From: Paenibacillus sp. GP183
GTDB lineage: Bacteria > Bacillota > Bacilli > Paenibacillales > NBRC-103111
Assembly (NCBI RefSeq): GCF_900104695.1
Contig: NZ_FNSW01000001.1
Location: 682,001-746,000 of the forward strand
Reading direction: 5' to 3'
DNA: 64,000 nucleotides
Shown: piece by piece, positions 53,866 to 63,988 of the stretch
Numbering within the stretch: the first letter of the stretch is position 1
Layout: every line of letters starts with the position of its first letter
Notes under the pieces: generated by a model
What the model was told of the DNA's origin: nothing
Seen by the model: the letters and a program-made list of their open reading frames with translations, nothing else
The model's database searches: none
Position numbers and translations under genes: made by a program

Positions 53866-55266
53866 TCAGCTGAATAATCGATCATTAGAGTATTCCGTGT
53901 TCCATTTATCGGTGGGAGCCCACATAACAGGAAATCCAGGCATCAAATGTTCCTTTATGACTTCATCGTTGATATCGTCGAAGCCAAGTCCGGGTTTTTC
54001 CGACACTCGTATGAACCCGTTTTTTATGACATTCCCATCAAAGCCAGTAATAATATCGTTCCACCATGGTACATCCGGCGCATTGAACTCGGTCGCGATA
54101 AAGTTCTCTGTTGCTACACCCATATGTGCTGTGGCCAGTGCCGCAACGGGTGTTTCACACATATGCATGGCCATCGCAACGTGATAACGTTGAGCCAGGT
54201 CACCTATTTTCTTGGTCTCAAAAATGCCGGAAGAACAAATGTCGGGATGTATAAGGGGTACTGCCCTATTAACAATCAGTTCTTCAAAACTTTCTATTGA
54301 CGAAAGATCCTCGCCTGTGGCTAATGGTGTTGAGGTTAGCTGACTTAAACGCTTATATTCCTCCGTATATGTACAAGGCAGCATGTCTTCTGCCCACAAA
54401 AGATTGTATTTCTCCAATCGGCGCAGCAGACGTACGGCATCTTCAAGATTTAAATAGCCTAGGTGATCGATGGCTAAAGGTATTTTATATCCAAGGATTT
54501 CTCGCATATGCGCAACCTCCTCTTCATACCGGTCCAAACCGCGTTCAGTCATTCGGAATATGGTGAAAGGGGATTGCGTATTAACCATGTCATAAGCACG
54601 GTTACGTTTTTGGAACTCTGGCCCATACGGAGTATCTCGACGGTTTTTGATGAAATCAAAGTTATATTGGGCAGCCTTGAGATATTCCTGTACATAGTTG
54701 CCAGGTGCAGAAATCAACTCTTCGTCTGGATAGAGTAACTGGAGGCTTTCTACACCCAAGACGGCTTTAACCATGGTGAAACCAGCTTCATCAACAAACT
54801 GTTTCAGGCGTTTGCCCATCGAATAGCCGTCGCCTTTAAGCCCTGGCGTATTGACCCCAAGATCACAATAAACACGCACTTCATCGCGGAACTTCCCCCC
54901 CAGCATCTGATAAACCGGAACGCCGAATGCCTTGCCGGCTAGGTCCCATAGTGCAATTTCGATACCGGCGACACCGCCTGATTGCCTTCCTGAACCCATG
55001 AATTGTTTGATCCTGCGAAACAGTTTATCTACATTGCACGGATTTTCCCCCAGTAAACGGCCTTTCAGCATTTCCGCATAAGTGCGGCTTCCAAAGTCTC
55101 TTAGTTCTCCGATCCCTGTTATCCCTTGATTGGTGTAGATTTTTACGAGGGTACAATGCATCGGCGCTCCCGCTAGATCGACAAATCGCATATCTGTGAT
55201 TTTGAGCTCTGAGGGTCTTGAATATGTGTTTACGTAGTTTAACGTAGATTCGAAATTATCGGACAC
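53866..55266 (-). CDS. Enolase-superfamily (mandelate racemase/dehydratase-like) protein
   Basis: This 466-residue protein has an N-terminal capping domain and a TIM barrel. Metal ligands are Asp267 (AIDHLGYL), Glu293 (WAEDMLP) and Glu319 (TGEDLSS); a C-terminal catalytic His is likely in MAMHMCETP (His368). The usual KxK base motif is degenerate (VKAV). It probably dehydrates or epimerises an acid sugar. The GTG at 55266 follows AGGAGGAG. It is the last enzyme gene of the third island, next to a Gfo/Idh gene. Confidence 0.85.
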   Translation of the reverse strand: MSDNFESTLNYVNTYSRPSELKITDMRFVDLAGAPMHCTLVKIYTNQGITGIGELRDFGSRTYAEMLKGRLLGENPCNVDKLFRRIKQFMGSGRQSGGVAGIEIALWDLAGKAFGVPVYQMLGGKFRDEVRVYCDLGVNTPGLKGDGYSMGKRLKQFVDEAGFTMVKAVLGVESLQLLYPDEELISAPGNYVQEYLKAAQYNFDFIKNRRDTPYGPEFQKRNRAYDMVNTQSPFTIFRMTERGLDRYEEEVAHMREILGYKIPLAIDHLGYLNLEDAVRLLRRLEKYNLLWAEDMLPCTYTEEYKRLSQLTSTPLATGEDLSSIESFEELIVNRAVPLIHPDICSSGIFETKKIGDLAQRYHVAMAMHMCETPVAALATAHMGVATENFIATEFNAPDVPWWNDIITGFDGNVIKNGFIRVSEKPGLGFDDINDEVIKEHLMPGFPVMWAPTDKWNTEYSNDRLFS

Positions 55267-55286
55267 GCTTTGTCTCCTCCTATCAA

Positions 55287-56441
55287 TTAAATGCTGTCTA
55301 CGTCTTCCCAAGTAAGGGATTCTATGGATCTGCTTACCGCATCCAAGACTTTATTGCACATCCAGCCATCATGAAAATTGGGTTGTACTTGATTCTTGGT
55401 AACGATTGCATGAATAAAGTCGGCAAATTGGTTGACAAACGTATTCTCATAACCAATCAGATGGCCCGGTGGCCACCAAGCTTTCATATATGGATGAACA
55501 TCCTCTGTCGCTATGATCGTCCGGAAGCCCTGAACATCAAGTCCGTCATCCTTGGACCAAAACTCCAACTCGTTCATTCTTTCGAAATTGAATGATATGG
55601 AACCCTTGCTTCCATTTATCTCTATACGTTCATGGTTCTTCCTTCCGCTTGCCATACGCGATGCTTCAAATGTCCCTATTGAGCTGTTTTTAAATTTTGC
55701 GAGAAAAACGGTGCTGTCATCGACAGTGACATCTTCGAGCTGAATGGAAGGACTCGGATGTGATATCTGATCTCCATAAGCCTTTGCACGTTTTTTGACA
55801 AAGGTTTTTTCCATGCCTATCACTTGGTCGATTTCTCCAACAAGATACCTGGCCAAATCAATTAAATGAGAGTTTAAATCCCCGTGCGAGCCTGATCCAG
55901 CAATTTTTTTATCTAATCTCCAACTCATCGAATAATCGGGATCGGATAACCAGTCTTGAAGGTATACACCGCGAAAATGATAGATTTCTCCGATTTTGCC
56001 ATCGTCTATAAGCCGCTTGGCCAGCGCGATGGCTGGAACTCTTCGATAATTGTGCCCAACCATATTCACAACGCCCGCTTGTTTTGCCGCATCCCACATT
56101 TGTTTCGCATCCACCGCGTTCATTCCAAGGGGCTTTTCGCACAATATGTGTTTTCCAGCTTTAGCAGCTGCGATTGCTATTTCCATATGTGATGAGGTCG
56201 GAGTTGCTATGCATATGACATCAATGTCGTTTCTGTCAATTACGTCTTTCCAATCTGTGGCATATTCCTGCCAACCGAAGTCTTCAGCAGCCTTTTTAAG
56301 CAAATGCTCGGTACGACCGACTAGCACCTTTTTTACAGGTTTGATTTCTTGCTGAAAAAAGAATGCCACATTTCCTATTGAATAGCTGTGAGCCTTTCCC
56401 ATAAAATTGTATCCAATTAATGCTATGTTTACTTCACGCAT
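55287..56441 (-). CDS. Gfo/Idh/MocA-family oxidoreductase
   Basis: This 384-residue enzyme has a Rossmann motif IALIGYNFMGKAHSYS, the Lys in CEKPLGM and an active-site HGDLNSHLIDLARY. Such enzymes oxidise sugars or inositols with NAD(P). The ATG follows AAAAGG. It lies 20 bp upstream of the enolase-superfamily gene, separated from the VOC gene by a hairpin. Confidence 0.88.
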   Translation of the reverse strand: MREVNIALIGYNFMGKAHSYSIGNVAFFFQQEIKPVKKVLVGRTEHLLKKAAEDFGWQEYATDWKDVIDRNDIDVICIATPTSSHMEIAIAAAKAGKHILCEKPLGMNAVDAKQMWDAAKQAGVVNMVGHNYRRVPAIALAKRLIDDGKIGEIYHFRGVYLQDWLSDPDYSMSWRLDKKIAGSGSHGDLNSHLIDLARYLVGEIDQVIGMEKTFVKKRAKAYGDQISHPSPSIQLEDVTVDDSTVFLAKFKNSSIGTFEASRMASGRKNHERIEINGSKGSISFNFERMNELEFWSKDDGLDVQGFRTIIATEDVHPYMKAWWPPGHLIGYENTFVNQFADFIHAIVTKNQVQPNFHDGWMCNKVLDAVSRSIESLTWEDVDSI

Positions 56442-56476
56442 AATATCATTCCTTTTTGTTCAGAAGGATAAGGAAA

Positions 56477-56507
56477 GGGCAGGTCGAATGAATGCATTCG
56501 TCTGCCC
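56477..56507 (-). terminator. Hairpin between VOC and Gfo/Idh genes
   Basis: GGGCAG (56477-56482) pairs with CTGCCC (56502-56507), with an inner CGAATG/CATTCG stem. On the minus strand TTTCCTTAT follows. A weak terminator or processing site within the operon. Confidence 0.5.
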
Positions 56508-56535
56508 TCTCAACAATTAAAATAATCAATTTTTT

Positions 56536-56979
56536 CTAATCAATGTCGAGAAGTTCGAGAATGACACCCAAATCGTCTGTGCTTTCCACATAAGCATATT
56601 TATTGCCGTTTTGAATAAGCGGGAAGCCGAATTCCTCCAGCTTAGCTGCTGTTTCAAGCATTCTGTTCTTCGCTTTGAATGCGATGTGATGAACTCCAGG
56701 ACCTTTTGTATTCAGAAATTCCTTCCATGTAGTCGGGTCCTCTGTAGGTTCAATGAACTCTACAACCAGATTCTCCATGTGAAAGAAAGACAGCCTTACC
56801 CTTCCTTTCGTGGGCTGCCCCATATATGAAACCGTATCACTTCCATCTTCATTTGCCATAATGACGGAAGGAGCAGGAACACCTAAAAGCTCGGCAAAGC
56901 GACGAGTAGCCTTTTCCACATCACGAACGATCATTGCAACCTGACAAACTAGGGTTGTGCCAAGAATAGTGTTATCCAT
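56536..56979 (-). CDS. VOC-family protein (methylmalonyl-CoA epimerase/glyoxalase-like)
   Basis: This 147-residue protein consists of one VOC domain. VAMIVRDVEKATRRFAELLG and KGPGVHHIAFKAKN are typical of methylmalonyl-CoA epimerase-like proteins, with metal-binding Gln, His and Glu near the expected places. In this setting an epimerase or lyase for a sugar acid seems more likely than a CoA substrate. The ATG follows AAGGAG. It belongs to the third-island operon. Confidence 0.82.
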   Translation of the reverse strand: MDNTILGTTLVCQVAMIVRDVEKATRRFAELLGVPAPSVIMANEDGSDTVSYMGQPTKGRVRLSFFHMENLVVEFIEPTEDPTTWKEFLNTKGPGVHHIAFKAKNRMLETAAKLEEFGFPLIQNGNKYAYVESTDDLGVILELLDID

Positions 56980-57034
56980 TTTTCTTCTCCTTTATTTTGG
57001 TATTGTAAATTTGCATTTTCATAATAACTCCTCC

Positions 57035-57916
57035 CTATTCCTTCAGCTTGTAGCTGACAAAAGCCAATTGCCTGCTGTCTGGCGACCAAGAATTGACGTT
57101 GATGGTGCCCTGTCCGCCAAACAGCTTGACAAGCGTACGGAATTCGCCGCCGGAGCTGGGCATTACACGAATTTCTACATTCTTGTTTGCGGGATGGTCG
57201 CCGGGAGCTACATCGCCCTTGCGATAAGTAATATATGCCACCAAATCTCCATTAGGAGATATATGCGGGAACCAATTATTGCTCTCGTCGAACGTCATCT
57301 GGACCTGTTCGCTGCCGTCGGCATTCATGCGCCACACTTGCATCAGACCTGTTCGTACCGAGTTGAACCAAATGTGCTTGCCGTCCGGTGAATATTCGGG
57401 ACCGTCATTCAGTCCGGTTGTATCCGTTAACTTTGTTTCTAAGCCGCCATTTACAGGAATGATGTAGATGTCGTACTCACCGTTCCGCTCTGCGCAATAA
57501 GCTAGCGTGTTTCCGTCCGGTGACCACCCGTGCAAATAGCTGGGGGCCATTGGCGTGATAAGGATCGGATGGCCACCCTGCAAAGGGAAAATATAGATAC
57601 GAGATTGGCCATCTTCACAGGTATGATGGCTTACCGCGACTTGAGAGTTATCAGGTGAAAGCACATGGTCGTTATTGCATTGGATCGCATAACCGGAATT
57701 GATGGCCGTACTTTCCCCCGAAGTGAGGTTAAAAGTGTAAAGACGACCCAAGCTGTTATATACGAGATGCTTGCCATCGCGGGTCCAATTAGGCGCCTCA
57801 ATCAGAAAATCGAATTCGGCTATGACTCTGCGTTCGCCGGTATAAACATCCACCATTTCCAGGATACTGATCACATTTCTTCCATCTACCTTGCGAGGTT
57901 CTTTTAATGTATTCAT
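57035..57916 (-). CDS. TolB-like WD40/PD40 beta-propeller protein
   Basis: This 293-residue protein has repeated beta-propeller blades with [55 protein letters not shown] and [11 protein letters not shown], about 42 residues apart. It lacks a signal peptide, so it is cytoplasmic, unlike TolB itself. Proteins of this kind appear in sugar-degradation clusters and may bind or lyse oligosaccharides such as oligogalacturonates. The ATG follows GGAG. Confidence 0.85.
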   Translation of the reverse strand: MNTLKEPRKVDGRNVISILEMVDVYTGERRVIAEFDFLIEAPNWTRDGKHLVYNSLGRLYTFNLTSGESTAINSGYAIQCNNDHVLSPDNSQVAVSHHTCEDGQSRIYIFPLQGGHPILITPMAPSYLHGWSPDGNTLAYCAERNGEYDIYIIPVNGGLETKLTDTTGLNDGPEYSPDGKHIWFNSVRTGLMQVWRMNADGSEQVQMTFDESNNWFPHISPNGDLVAYITYRKGDVAPGDHPANKNVEIRVMPSSGGEFRTLVKLFGGQGTINVNSWSPDSRQLAFVSYKLKE

Positions 57917-57951
57917 CGCTTAATCTCCATTAGTTTTATTTTTTCCCGATC

Positions 57952-58734
57952 CTATTCTTGGTTAGTCGCTAACCTTACGGCCTGCCGAATGGCCAGTAAA
58001 TCACGCTCGACTTCCTGGTACTCATCGGAGCCGCCACGGAATTCCAATGACCAGCATCCCCGATAACCGGCCCCACACAACAGCTGTACTTTTTGAAGCA
58101 GCTCAGTTCCGGTAAAATCCACAAACGCCCGATCAAACTGGGCATGAATCGTGAAGGGCGCTACAAGCGCATCTCCGATTTCCTTGTCCATGATCCAACG
58201 GTTGACATTGAGTATTATCCCGAACCCGGGCGCGGAAATTTCATTAGAAATCCGCTTCAGGTTTCGAGGAGACTGGGCAGCCGGCTGATGTGTCTGCGGG
58301 CCTACACGAAAACCATGATCAGTGGCAATTTGTGCATATTCCCGGTATCGGTTGACGCAAAACTCAAACTGTTCATCGGTCATTTCTACCGTGTTTCCCC
58401 CCATATCGATCCGCAGCGTTTGAACTCCCCACCGGCGTGCTATATCAAGGTACAGTAGCGCCTTTTGATGGTTTCGTTCACGAACGGCGGTGTCGTGATG
58501 CCAGACGTCGGCACCGTCCACTGCGAGGTTCGCGACAGTCAATCCTTCTTCAACCAAAGTATCCTTGACGCTCTGGATATAGTCATCCTCAGTGGAGAGA
58601 AGCATTCCGTTCCAAATATCTGCATGACGGAGTTGATAGCGGTACTTCAGACTCTCCAAATAGCCAAACAAGCTCATTTTCCCCGATTTGCACAGTGCAT
58701 GGAATGACCATGATCCAATTGAATAATCTGACAT
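57952..58734 (-). CDS. Sugar phosphate isomerase/epimerase (TIM barrel)
   Basis: This 260-residue protein is of the xylose-isomerase-like superfamily. The barrel strands include IGSWSFHALCKS, LRIDMGGNT, VGPQTHQPA, GIILNVNRWI and a C-terminal SLEFRGGSDEY. Metal ligands are less complete than in the paralogue at 9083 (the Glu/His pair appears as QTHQ). The ATG follows AGGAGG. It sits with an SDR and the TolB-like protein in the third island. Confidence 0.8.
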   Translation of the reverse strand: MSDYSIGSWSFHALCKSGKMSLFGYLESLKYRYQLRHADIWNGMLLSTEDDYIQSVKDTLVEEGLTVANLAVDGADVWHHDTAVRERNHQKALLYLDIARRWGVQTLRIDMGGNTVEMTDEQFEFCVNRYREYAQIATDHGFRVGPQTHQPAAQSPRNLKRISNEISAPGFGIILNVNRWIMDKEIGDALVAPFTIHAQFDRAFVDFTGTELLQKVQLLCGAGYRGCWSLEFRGGSDEYQEVERDLLAIRQAVRLATNQE

Positions 58735-58780
58735 GTAGTTCCTCCTAGAAATATGTGATTAGCATCCCTTACTGGCAGCA

Positions 58781-59482
58781 TCAAATGGGCATCGGTTCTC
58801 CTTTATAACTGATAAAGAAGGATTCAGGATCTATATCTTTTTTCCTCTCGACAATATCTATGATGCTAGCAGCACTTTCGGCAGGATCTCCTGGAGCTTT
58901 CTCCCCGCCCATGTCTGTCTCGATCCATCCTGGATGAATGGCATACACCCGGATTCCTCTGTTTTTGACATACTTTTTAAGCTGTTTCGAGAACATGTTG
59001 ATCGCAGTTTTGGAGATCGCATAGGGATAATCCCCGCCATACGCATTGGACAAGCTGCCTGCTTCTGATGAAATGTTAATGATAGCTCGTGAGTCCCCGC
59101 CATCCGACATAAGCGGAAGTAAATGCTTGATCACCATCATAGGACCAAACAAATTAATCTCGAAAGTCTGGATGATAACCTCCATCGGCATTTCTTCTAT
59201 CGCGACACCTCTGCCTAATAAGATGCCGGCATTGTTAATGATTGCATCAACCGTCTGTCGTTCTGCCAGAAGCTTTTCCGATAAGCGGGCTATCGTTTCT
59301 TCAATGCATACATCAAGTTGGACTGGGTCAATTTGATCGGGAAAACGGCCAATCAGATCCAGAAATTTTCCCTTGGGCTCAGGCGAACGAATTCCGGCTA
59401 TTACCTTGTGACCTCTTTGTGCTGCAGCAAGTGTCAGCTCGTAGCCAAGACCGCGATTCGCGCCGGTAATCACAATATTCAT
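58781..59482 (-). CDS. SDR-family oxidoreductase (C-factor-like)
   Basis: This 233-residue SDR has TGANRGLG at the N-terminus, INNAG, NISSEAG, a Tyr-x3-Lys in YAISKTA and AIHPGWIETDMGG. It closely resembles the SDR at 8327-9055 in island 1, down to the ending YKGEPMPI/YKGDEMRW. The ATG at 59482 follows GGGAGGAG. It lies 43 bp downstream of the extended SDR gene. Confidence 0.87.
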   Translation of the reverse strand: MNIVITGANRGLGYELTLAAAQRGHKVIAGIRSPEPKGKFLDLIGRFPDQIDPVQLDVCIEETIARLSEKLLAERQTVDAIINNAGILLGRGVAIEEMPMEVIIQTFEINLFGPMMVIKHLLPLMSDGGDSRAIINISSEAGSLSNAYGGDYPYAISKTAINMFSKQLKKYVKNRGIRVYAIHPGWIETDMGGEKAPGDPAESAASIIDIVERKKDIDPESFFISYKGEPMPI

Positions 59483-59525
59483 TGCTGCTCCTCCCTCTTG
59501 GCCATGCCACGTACTCCAAATCAAT

Positions 59526-60428
59526 TTACAACTCCAAAGTGCTCAGGTATTGAATATGCTTCTTTAAGTACTCTTCTGCCTTGAAAGCATACCCAAAGGT
59601 ATTCTTGATTAGTGAGACATCTATAGGGGTGCCCTCTGGCAAGGGTCGCCCTTTGTCCACCAGTGTAATTTGACTTTTGGAACCAAAGAGGTCTACCGCC
59701 ATTTCCGCGACCTGAGCCCATGTGCGGAATTCAGTGCTCACAGCGGTATAATAACCGCGATCCAATTCATCGGAATTGAGCAAAGCTGAGTATACTTTTG
59801 CCAGGTCACCCGCCCAGATAAATTGCGTTCCGTCATTTTTGGTAAAGGACATGGACTCGTTTGCCAGGGCGCTTTTTACCATATTTACAATCTTGCGGTC
59901 GGGATAGAGAGGCCCTCCCTCCACGCAGGGATTGCCAAAAGTGTAACCCGGCCGCACGACATTGGCTTTAAGGTGATACTGAGAGGCTATAGCCATGAGA
60001 TAAGCTTCTGTCGCAGCCTTGGTGGCGCCGTAATAAGTATTTGGCTTTATAAAACCCATATCATTATGAGGTGCTGAACCAAAGCTGGCAATGGAAGAGG
60101 TGTAGATGATTTTTTTAACCCCTGCTTCAGCAGCCTTTTGGAACAGGCGGACAGAGGGCATAGTTTCATGGACTAACGTTTCTTCCGCAGTTCCGTCCAA
60201 CCAAGATAGCGCTACATGGACGCAAGCATCCTGTCCAGCAACCGCTTTAGCGATTGCGTTGGCATCGTCCATTTGTCCTGTAACAAAACGGATATGATCA
60301 TGCTCAACAAAACCTGGGACCTTGCTTGCATTTCTGGCAAAGAGCGTGATCTCGTGTCCATACAAAAGCAGCTCCTTGACAACATACGAGCCGATAAAAC
60401 CGGTACCTCCGGTAACCAATACTTTCAT
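59526..60428 (-). CDS. NAD-dependent epimerase/dehydratase (extended SDR)
   Basis: This 300-residue protein has the Rossmann motif VTGGTGFIGSYV, a central YTSSIASFG and the catalytic Tyr/Lys in YYGATKAATE. It should epimerise or reduce a sugar-nucleotide or related substrate. The ribosome binding site (GAAGTGA) is moderate. It is the first enzyme gene after the transporter, 19 bp past the permease stop. Confidence 0.87.
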   Translation of the reverse strand: MKVLVTGGTGFIGSYVVKELLLYGHEITLFARNASKVPGFVEHDHIRFVTGQMDDANAIAKAVAGQDACVHVALSWLDGTAEETLVHETMPSVRLFQKAAEAGVKKIIYTSSIASFGSAPHNDMGFIKPNTYYGATKAATEAYLMAIASQYHLKANVVRPGYTFGNPCVEGGPLYPDRKIVNMVKSALANESMSFTKNDGTQFIWAGDLAKVYSALLNSDELDRGYYTAVSTEFRTWAQVAEMAVDLFGSKSQITLVDKGRPLPEGTPIDVSLIKNTFGYAFKAEEYLKKHIQYLSTLEL

Positions 60429-60447
60429 TTTTTCACTTCTTTCTGCA

Positions 60448-61347
60448 TCATTCTTTTACGCTGCCCATCACAAGTCCAGTTGTAAAATACTTTTGCAGGT
60501 ACGGATAGATACACAGAATCGGGATCATCGCCAAAAACATTTGCGCTGCGCCTGTAGTGCGGGCGCTGACCATAGACAAATATTTGGATAAATTGCCGCT
60601 GAGATCGGTGTTGTTGCGTATAAACTCTTCCGGATTCACGACAACCGTTTGCAAGTATGTTTGGAGCGGATAGTTTTGGATCTTATTCATGTAAATCATG
60701 CCGTCGAACCAGCTGTTCCAATGATCTACAAACGAAAACAGCGTTACGGTTGCGATCGTCGGTGCACAGACTGGCAAAACAACTCTGATCAGCGACTGTA
60801 CATGACTCGCTCCGTCGATGTACGCCGCCTCCAGCAATTCCTTCGGCAGGCTGCGCATATAGTTCATCACGACCAGCATGCTGAATACGGGAAGAGCGCC
60901 CGGTAAAACAAGCGACCATATCGTGTTCATCAACCCGGTATTCCTCACTACCATATAAGTAGGAATCAAACCTGCGTTGAAGAGTATGGTTACAACAAAG
61001 AACCATGAGAAAATGCTCCTGGCCCCAAAATCCTCTTTTGATTTGGAAAGAGGATAAGCTGTCAGAATGATCAACAGCAGATTGATCGGCACGCCTATCG
61101 CCACACGCTTGATTGAGACCAGGAGAGACATGAAAAACTTCGAGGTATTCGTAATAAATTGATATGAGATCGTTGTAAATCCGACAGGAAAAAATGTAAC
61201 CTCTCCTGCAGCGACTGCGACTTTATCGGAAAAAGATACCGCCAGCAGGTTGATAAATGGCAATATGCATAAAAGTACAATAATCAGTAGGAAAACCGTA
61301 TTGCATACAAGGAATATTTTACGTGGCATGGATTCCTTAAATCCCAT
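60448..61347 (-). CDS. Carbohydrate ABC transporter permease (YtcP/LplC type)
   Basis: This 299-residue membrane protein has six helices, the coupling loop LLEAAYIDGASHVQSLIRVV and the C-terminal KYFTTGLVMGSVKE typical of the family. The ATG at 61347 follows GGGGGA; an ATG at 61362 overlaps the upstream stop. It parallels the permease at 16525 in island 1. Confidence 0.9.
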   Translation of the reverse strand: MGFKESMPRKIFLVCNTVFLLIIVLLCILPFINLLAVSFSDKVAVAAGEVTFFPVGFTTISYQFITNTSKFFMSLLVSIKRVAIGVPINLLLIILTAYPLSKSKEDFGARSIFSWFFVVTILFNAGLIPTYMVVRNTGLMNTIWSLVLPGALPVFSMLVVMNYMRSLPKELLEAAYIDGASHVQSLIRVVLPVCAPTIATVTLFSFVDHWNSWFDGMIYMNKIQNYPLQTYLQTVVVNPEEFIRNNTDLSGNLSKYLSMVSARTTGAAQMFLAMIPILCIYPYLQKYFTTGLVMGSVKE

Positions 61348-61361
61348 TTTCCTGTCCCCCA

Positions 61362-62279
61362 TTAGAAGACTCGATATCCGGTCAATTTGTCAGCCAAATA
61401 ATAAGACACAACGATAAAAATCAATGATACTCCGGACTTAAAAAGGCCAGCAGCCGTTGAGAGAGAGTATTGAGCCTGCTCAATGCCCAGCCGGAACACG
61501 AATGTATCCAAAATATCGCCGGTGGAATAAACCACAGGGCTGTACATATTATAGATTTGATCGAATCCGCCGTTAAGGATATTGGCAAGACCCAGCACGG
61601 ACATCAGCACAACAATAGATGAAATGCCAGGCAGGGTGATGTGCCATGTCTGCTTCCATCGGTTTGCGCCGTCGATAACTGCGGCTTCATAAAGAGCAGG
61701 GTCTATGCCAGTCAGGGCGGCCAGATAAATGACCGATCCGAATCCAAAGGTCTTCCAGATATCGGCCACTACCATCGTGGCTGGAAACACGTTCGGATTG
61801 CCAAGGAAAAAGATTGGTTTTATTCCAAGCATGGATAGGAATATATTGACAATGCCAGCTTCCGGTGACAAAAGATTGATCAGGATACCGGATAATATGA
61901 CCCACGAGAGGAAATGCGGCAGATAGACCATCGTCTGGAAAATGCGCTTTGCTAAAACATTCTTGACTTCGTTGAGCAGCAACGCAAACACGACCGGAAC
62001 AATGATGCCTGCAATCATTTTACACAATGCAATAATGATCGTATTTCGTATGACCAGCCCTATATTGGGCATAGAAAACAACGTATAGAAATTTTGAAGA
62101 CCTAACCATTGCTGGTGTCCGAACATCCCTTTTGCCGGAACAAATTTCTGGAACGCGATGATAACGCCGGCCATAGAGCCATAGCTGAAGATTGCCACCA
62201 GAACGACTGCCGGGAGCAGCATGATATACAAGGGAAGCTGTCTGATCATCTTGTCTTTTCGCTTTAGACTTTCTAACAC
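61362..62279 (-). CDS. Carbohydrate ABC transporter permease (LplB type)
   Basis: This 305-residue membrane protein has six helices and the coupling loop LYEAAVIDGANRWKQTWHIT; the end is ADKLTGYRVF. The GTG at 62279 follows GGTGGTGGAG. It lies 50 bp after the binding-protein gene and overlaps the next permease region at its 3' end. Confidence 0.9.
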   Translation of the reverse strand: MLESLKRKDKMIRQLPLYIMLLPAVVLVAIFSYGSMAGVIIAFQKFVPAKGMFGHQQWLGLQNFYTLFSMPNIGLVIRNTIIIALCKMIAGIIVPVVFALLLNEVKNVLAKRIFQTMVYLPHFLSWVILSGILINLLSPEAGIVNIFLSMLGIKPIFFLGNPNVFPATMVVADIWKTFGFGSVIYLAALTGIDPALYEAAVIDGANRWKQTWHITLPGISSIVVLMSVLGLANILNGGFDQIYNMYSPVVYSTGDILDTFVFRLGIEQAQYSLSTAAGLFKSGVSLIFIVVSYYLADKLTGYRVF

Positions 62280-62329
62280 CGGTTCTCCACCACCTGTTAA
62301 TGTATTAGATCGAGTTCGATTAGAATGAC

Positions 62330-63988
62330 TTATTTTGCCGGATACATTTTGTCAAGTTCGTCGAGAGTCTTTTGACCGCCAGCCTTCAGCCACTGCTGCA
62401 CAAAGGTGTCGAAATAATCGGCAGGCTTGGCGCCAGTAATGATATCAGTAAAGGTTGTTATCGTGAGCGTATCCAGCGAAGCAACGTTAGTCAACCACAC
62501 GTCGGGCCTTTGAATGCCCAAGATACTCTGGACGATCGCCTTGTCGGGCAGGTACTTGTTCAATACGATTGGCAGAGAGCCTGACTTGGACATCTGGCCC
62601 CAGGTACCGAAAGCATTGTCGTCTTTGGCAAGAGATCCGTTCTCAAAGCCTGTAATGTAATCGTATAAGGGCTTTGCCGCAGGTGGAAGTCCGTCAGAGG
62701 AGCCTTTGTCGAGGGCTTTCTGAAGATCGGCTGCAAAAACCTCACCCGGTTGATCGATGTATATCGGGGAGAGCCTATACTGTTCATTCGCCCAATACTT
62801 GGTGTATTCATCCTTCGTTGAGTAATTGACAGTCTGATCGTACAGATTGAGCATCTTGATTACCGCTTCGGGATTTTTGTACTTCGCGCTGACCATCGTC
62901 ATCTGGCCAACGGCATTGCTCTCGATACCAATCTTGTAATCGTAACCGGATTGTGTGGGAATGGGATATGGATGTACGATAACGCCATCCTTTTTGTAAA
63001 CATTATTGTATGGATACCAAGTGCCCCAGTTGCTGCCGAAAGCCATACCGATCTTGCCGCTGGTAATATCTTCAACCAGTGCGGATTCGTTTTTGGCGGT
63101 AAAATCCTTGTTAATAAGGCCTTTCTTATACATATCTGCCAGAAGGGAAAGCGCTGCTTTCATATTTGGCTGGATCCAGGCAAAAGTCATCTTGCCATTA
63201 TTATCGCGGTAGAACATACTCTCATCACGACCGGGAACGCCAAATGCGGAAACTAAACCAAGAATGCTGCCATGGTTTTGTCTGATGAGATCCTTGTTGA
63301 GGGCAAGACCGACGCCACCCATGTCAGAGAACTTCTTGGCAAGAGCGACCATTTCTTCGATGGTCTTCGGGGGTTGAGAATTGGTTTTCTTAAGCCAGTC
63401 TTCACGTATCCAGAGAAACGGCGCCTCGTGGAAGTTGTCGTTCATCCGCGGTATAGCGTAAAGCTTGCCGTTAATCGTAGCGCCCTTGAACGAATCGGCA
63501 AATCTTTTCTGATATTCCTTGATGGAATCTGTTGCATATTTGCTATAGACATCGGTGAGGTCAGCGAGCTGCCCATTCTGTGCCAACTGCAAAAATACGT
63601 TAGGATCCTGGGTTTTGAATACATCCGGCAAATCGCCTGAAGCAATAATTGCATTCAGCTTGTTTTTGTATGCGTCGGTGCTGCTGTCAGCTGTGAAGGC
63701 TATCTTGAGATCGATATTGAGCTTGTCTTTGAACAAGCGGCTCCATCGGTTATCTTCCCAGGTTTCTTTGTCAAGGAGCTTCGAAGCTGCAGCAGTTTGA
63801 ACAGCCCATGTCACCGTTACCGGTTTCTGATACTTTCCAAGGGGTTCAATTTTTTCAGAAGTATTGCTGGCAGTGGCTGCATTATCTTTGGACCCTGTGG
63901 ATGCGCTTTCACAAGCTGAAATAATAATCGTCATCAGTGAGGCCACCAGCACGATAGGTAGAACTTTTCTGGAATTTAGCTTCTTCAC
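62330..63988 (-). CDS. ABC transporter substrate-binding lipoprotein (LplA type)
   Basis: This 552-residue extracellular binding protein has a lipoprotein signal ending IISAC near residue 26. The mature part is of the large LplA family (FKDKLNIDLKIAFTADSSTD, then WIREDWLKKTNSQPP). GAGGAA lies eight bases before the GTG at 63988; a TTG at 63994 touches the site. It is the first visible gene of the third-island operon, and any regulator lies beyond the window. No ATPase gene accompanies it. Confidence 0.9.
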   Translation of the reverse strand: MKKLNSRKVLPIVLVASLMTIIISACESASTGSKDNAATASNTSEKIEPLGKYQKPVTVTWAVQTAAASKLLDKETWEDNRWSRLFKDKLNIDLKIAFTADSSTDAYKNKLNAIIASGDLPDVFKTQDPNVFLQLAQNGQLADLTDVYSKYATDSIKEYQKRFADSFKGATINGKLYAIPRMNDNFHEAPFLWIREDWLKKTNSQPPKTIEEMVALAKKFSDMGGVGLALNKDLIRQNHGSILGLVSAFGVPGRDESMFYRDNNGKMTFAWIQPNMKAALSLLADMYKKGLINKDFTAKNESALVEDITSGKIGMAFGSNWGTWYPYNNVYKKDGVIVHPYPIPTQSGYDYKIGIESNAVGQMTMVSAKYKNPEAVIKMLNLYDQTVNYSTKDEYTKYWANEQYRLSPIYIDQPGEVFAADLQKALDKGSSDGLPPAAKPLYDYITGFENGSLAKDDNAFGTWGQMSKSGSLPIVLNKYLPDKAIVQSILGIQRPDVWLTNVASLDTLTITTFTDIITGAKPADYFDTFVQQWLKAGGQKTLDELDKMYPAK

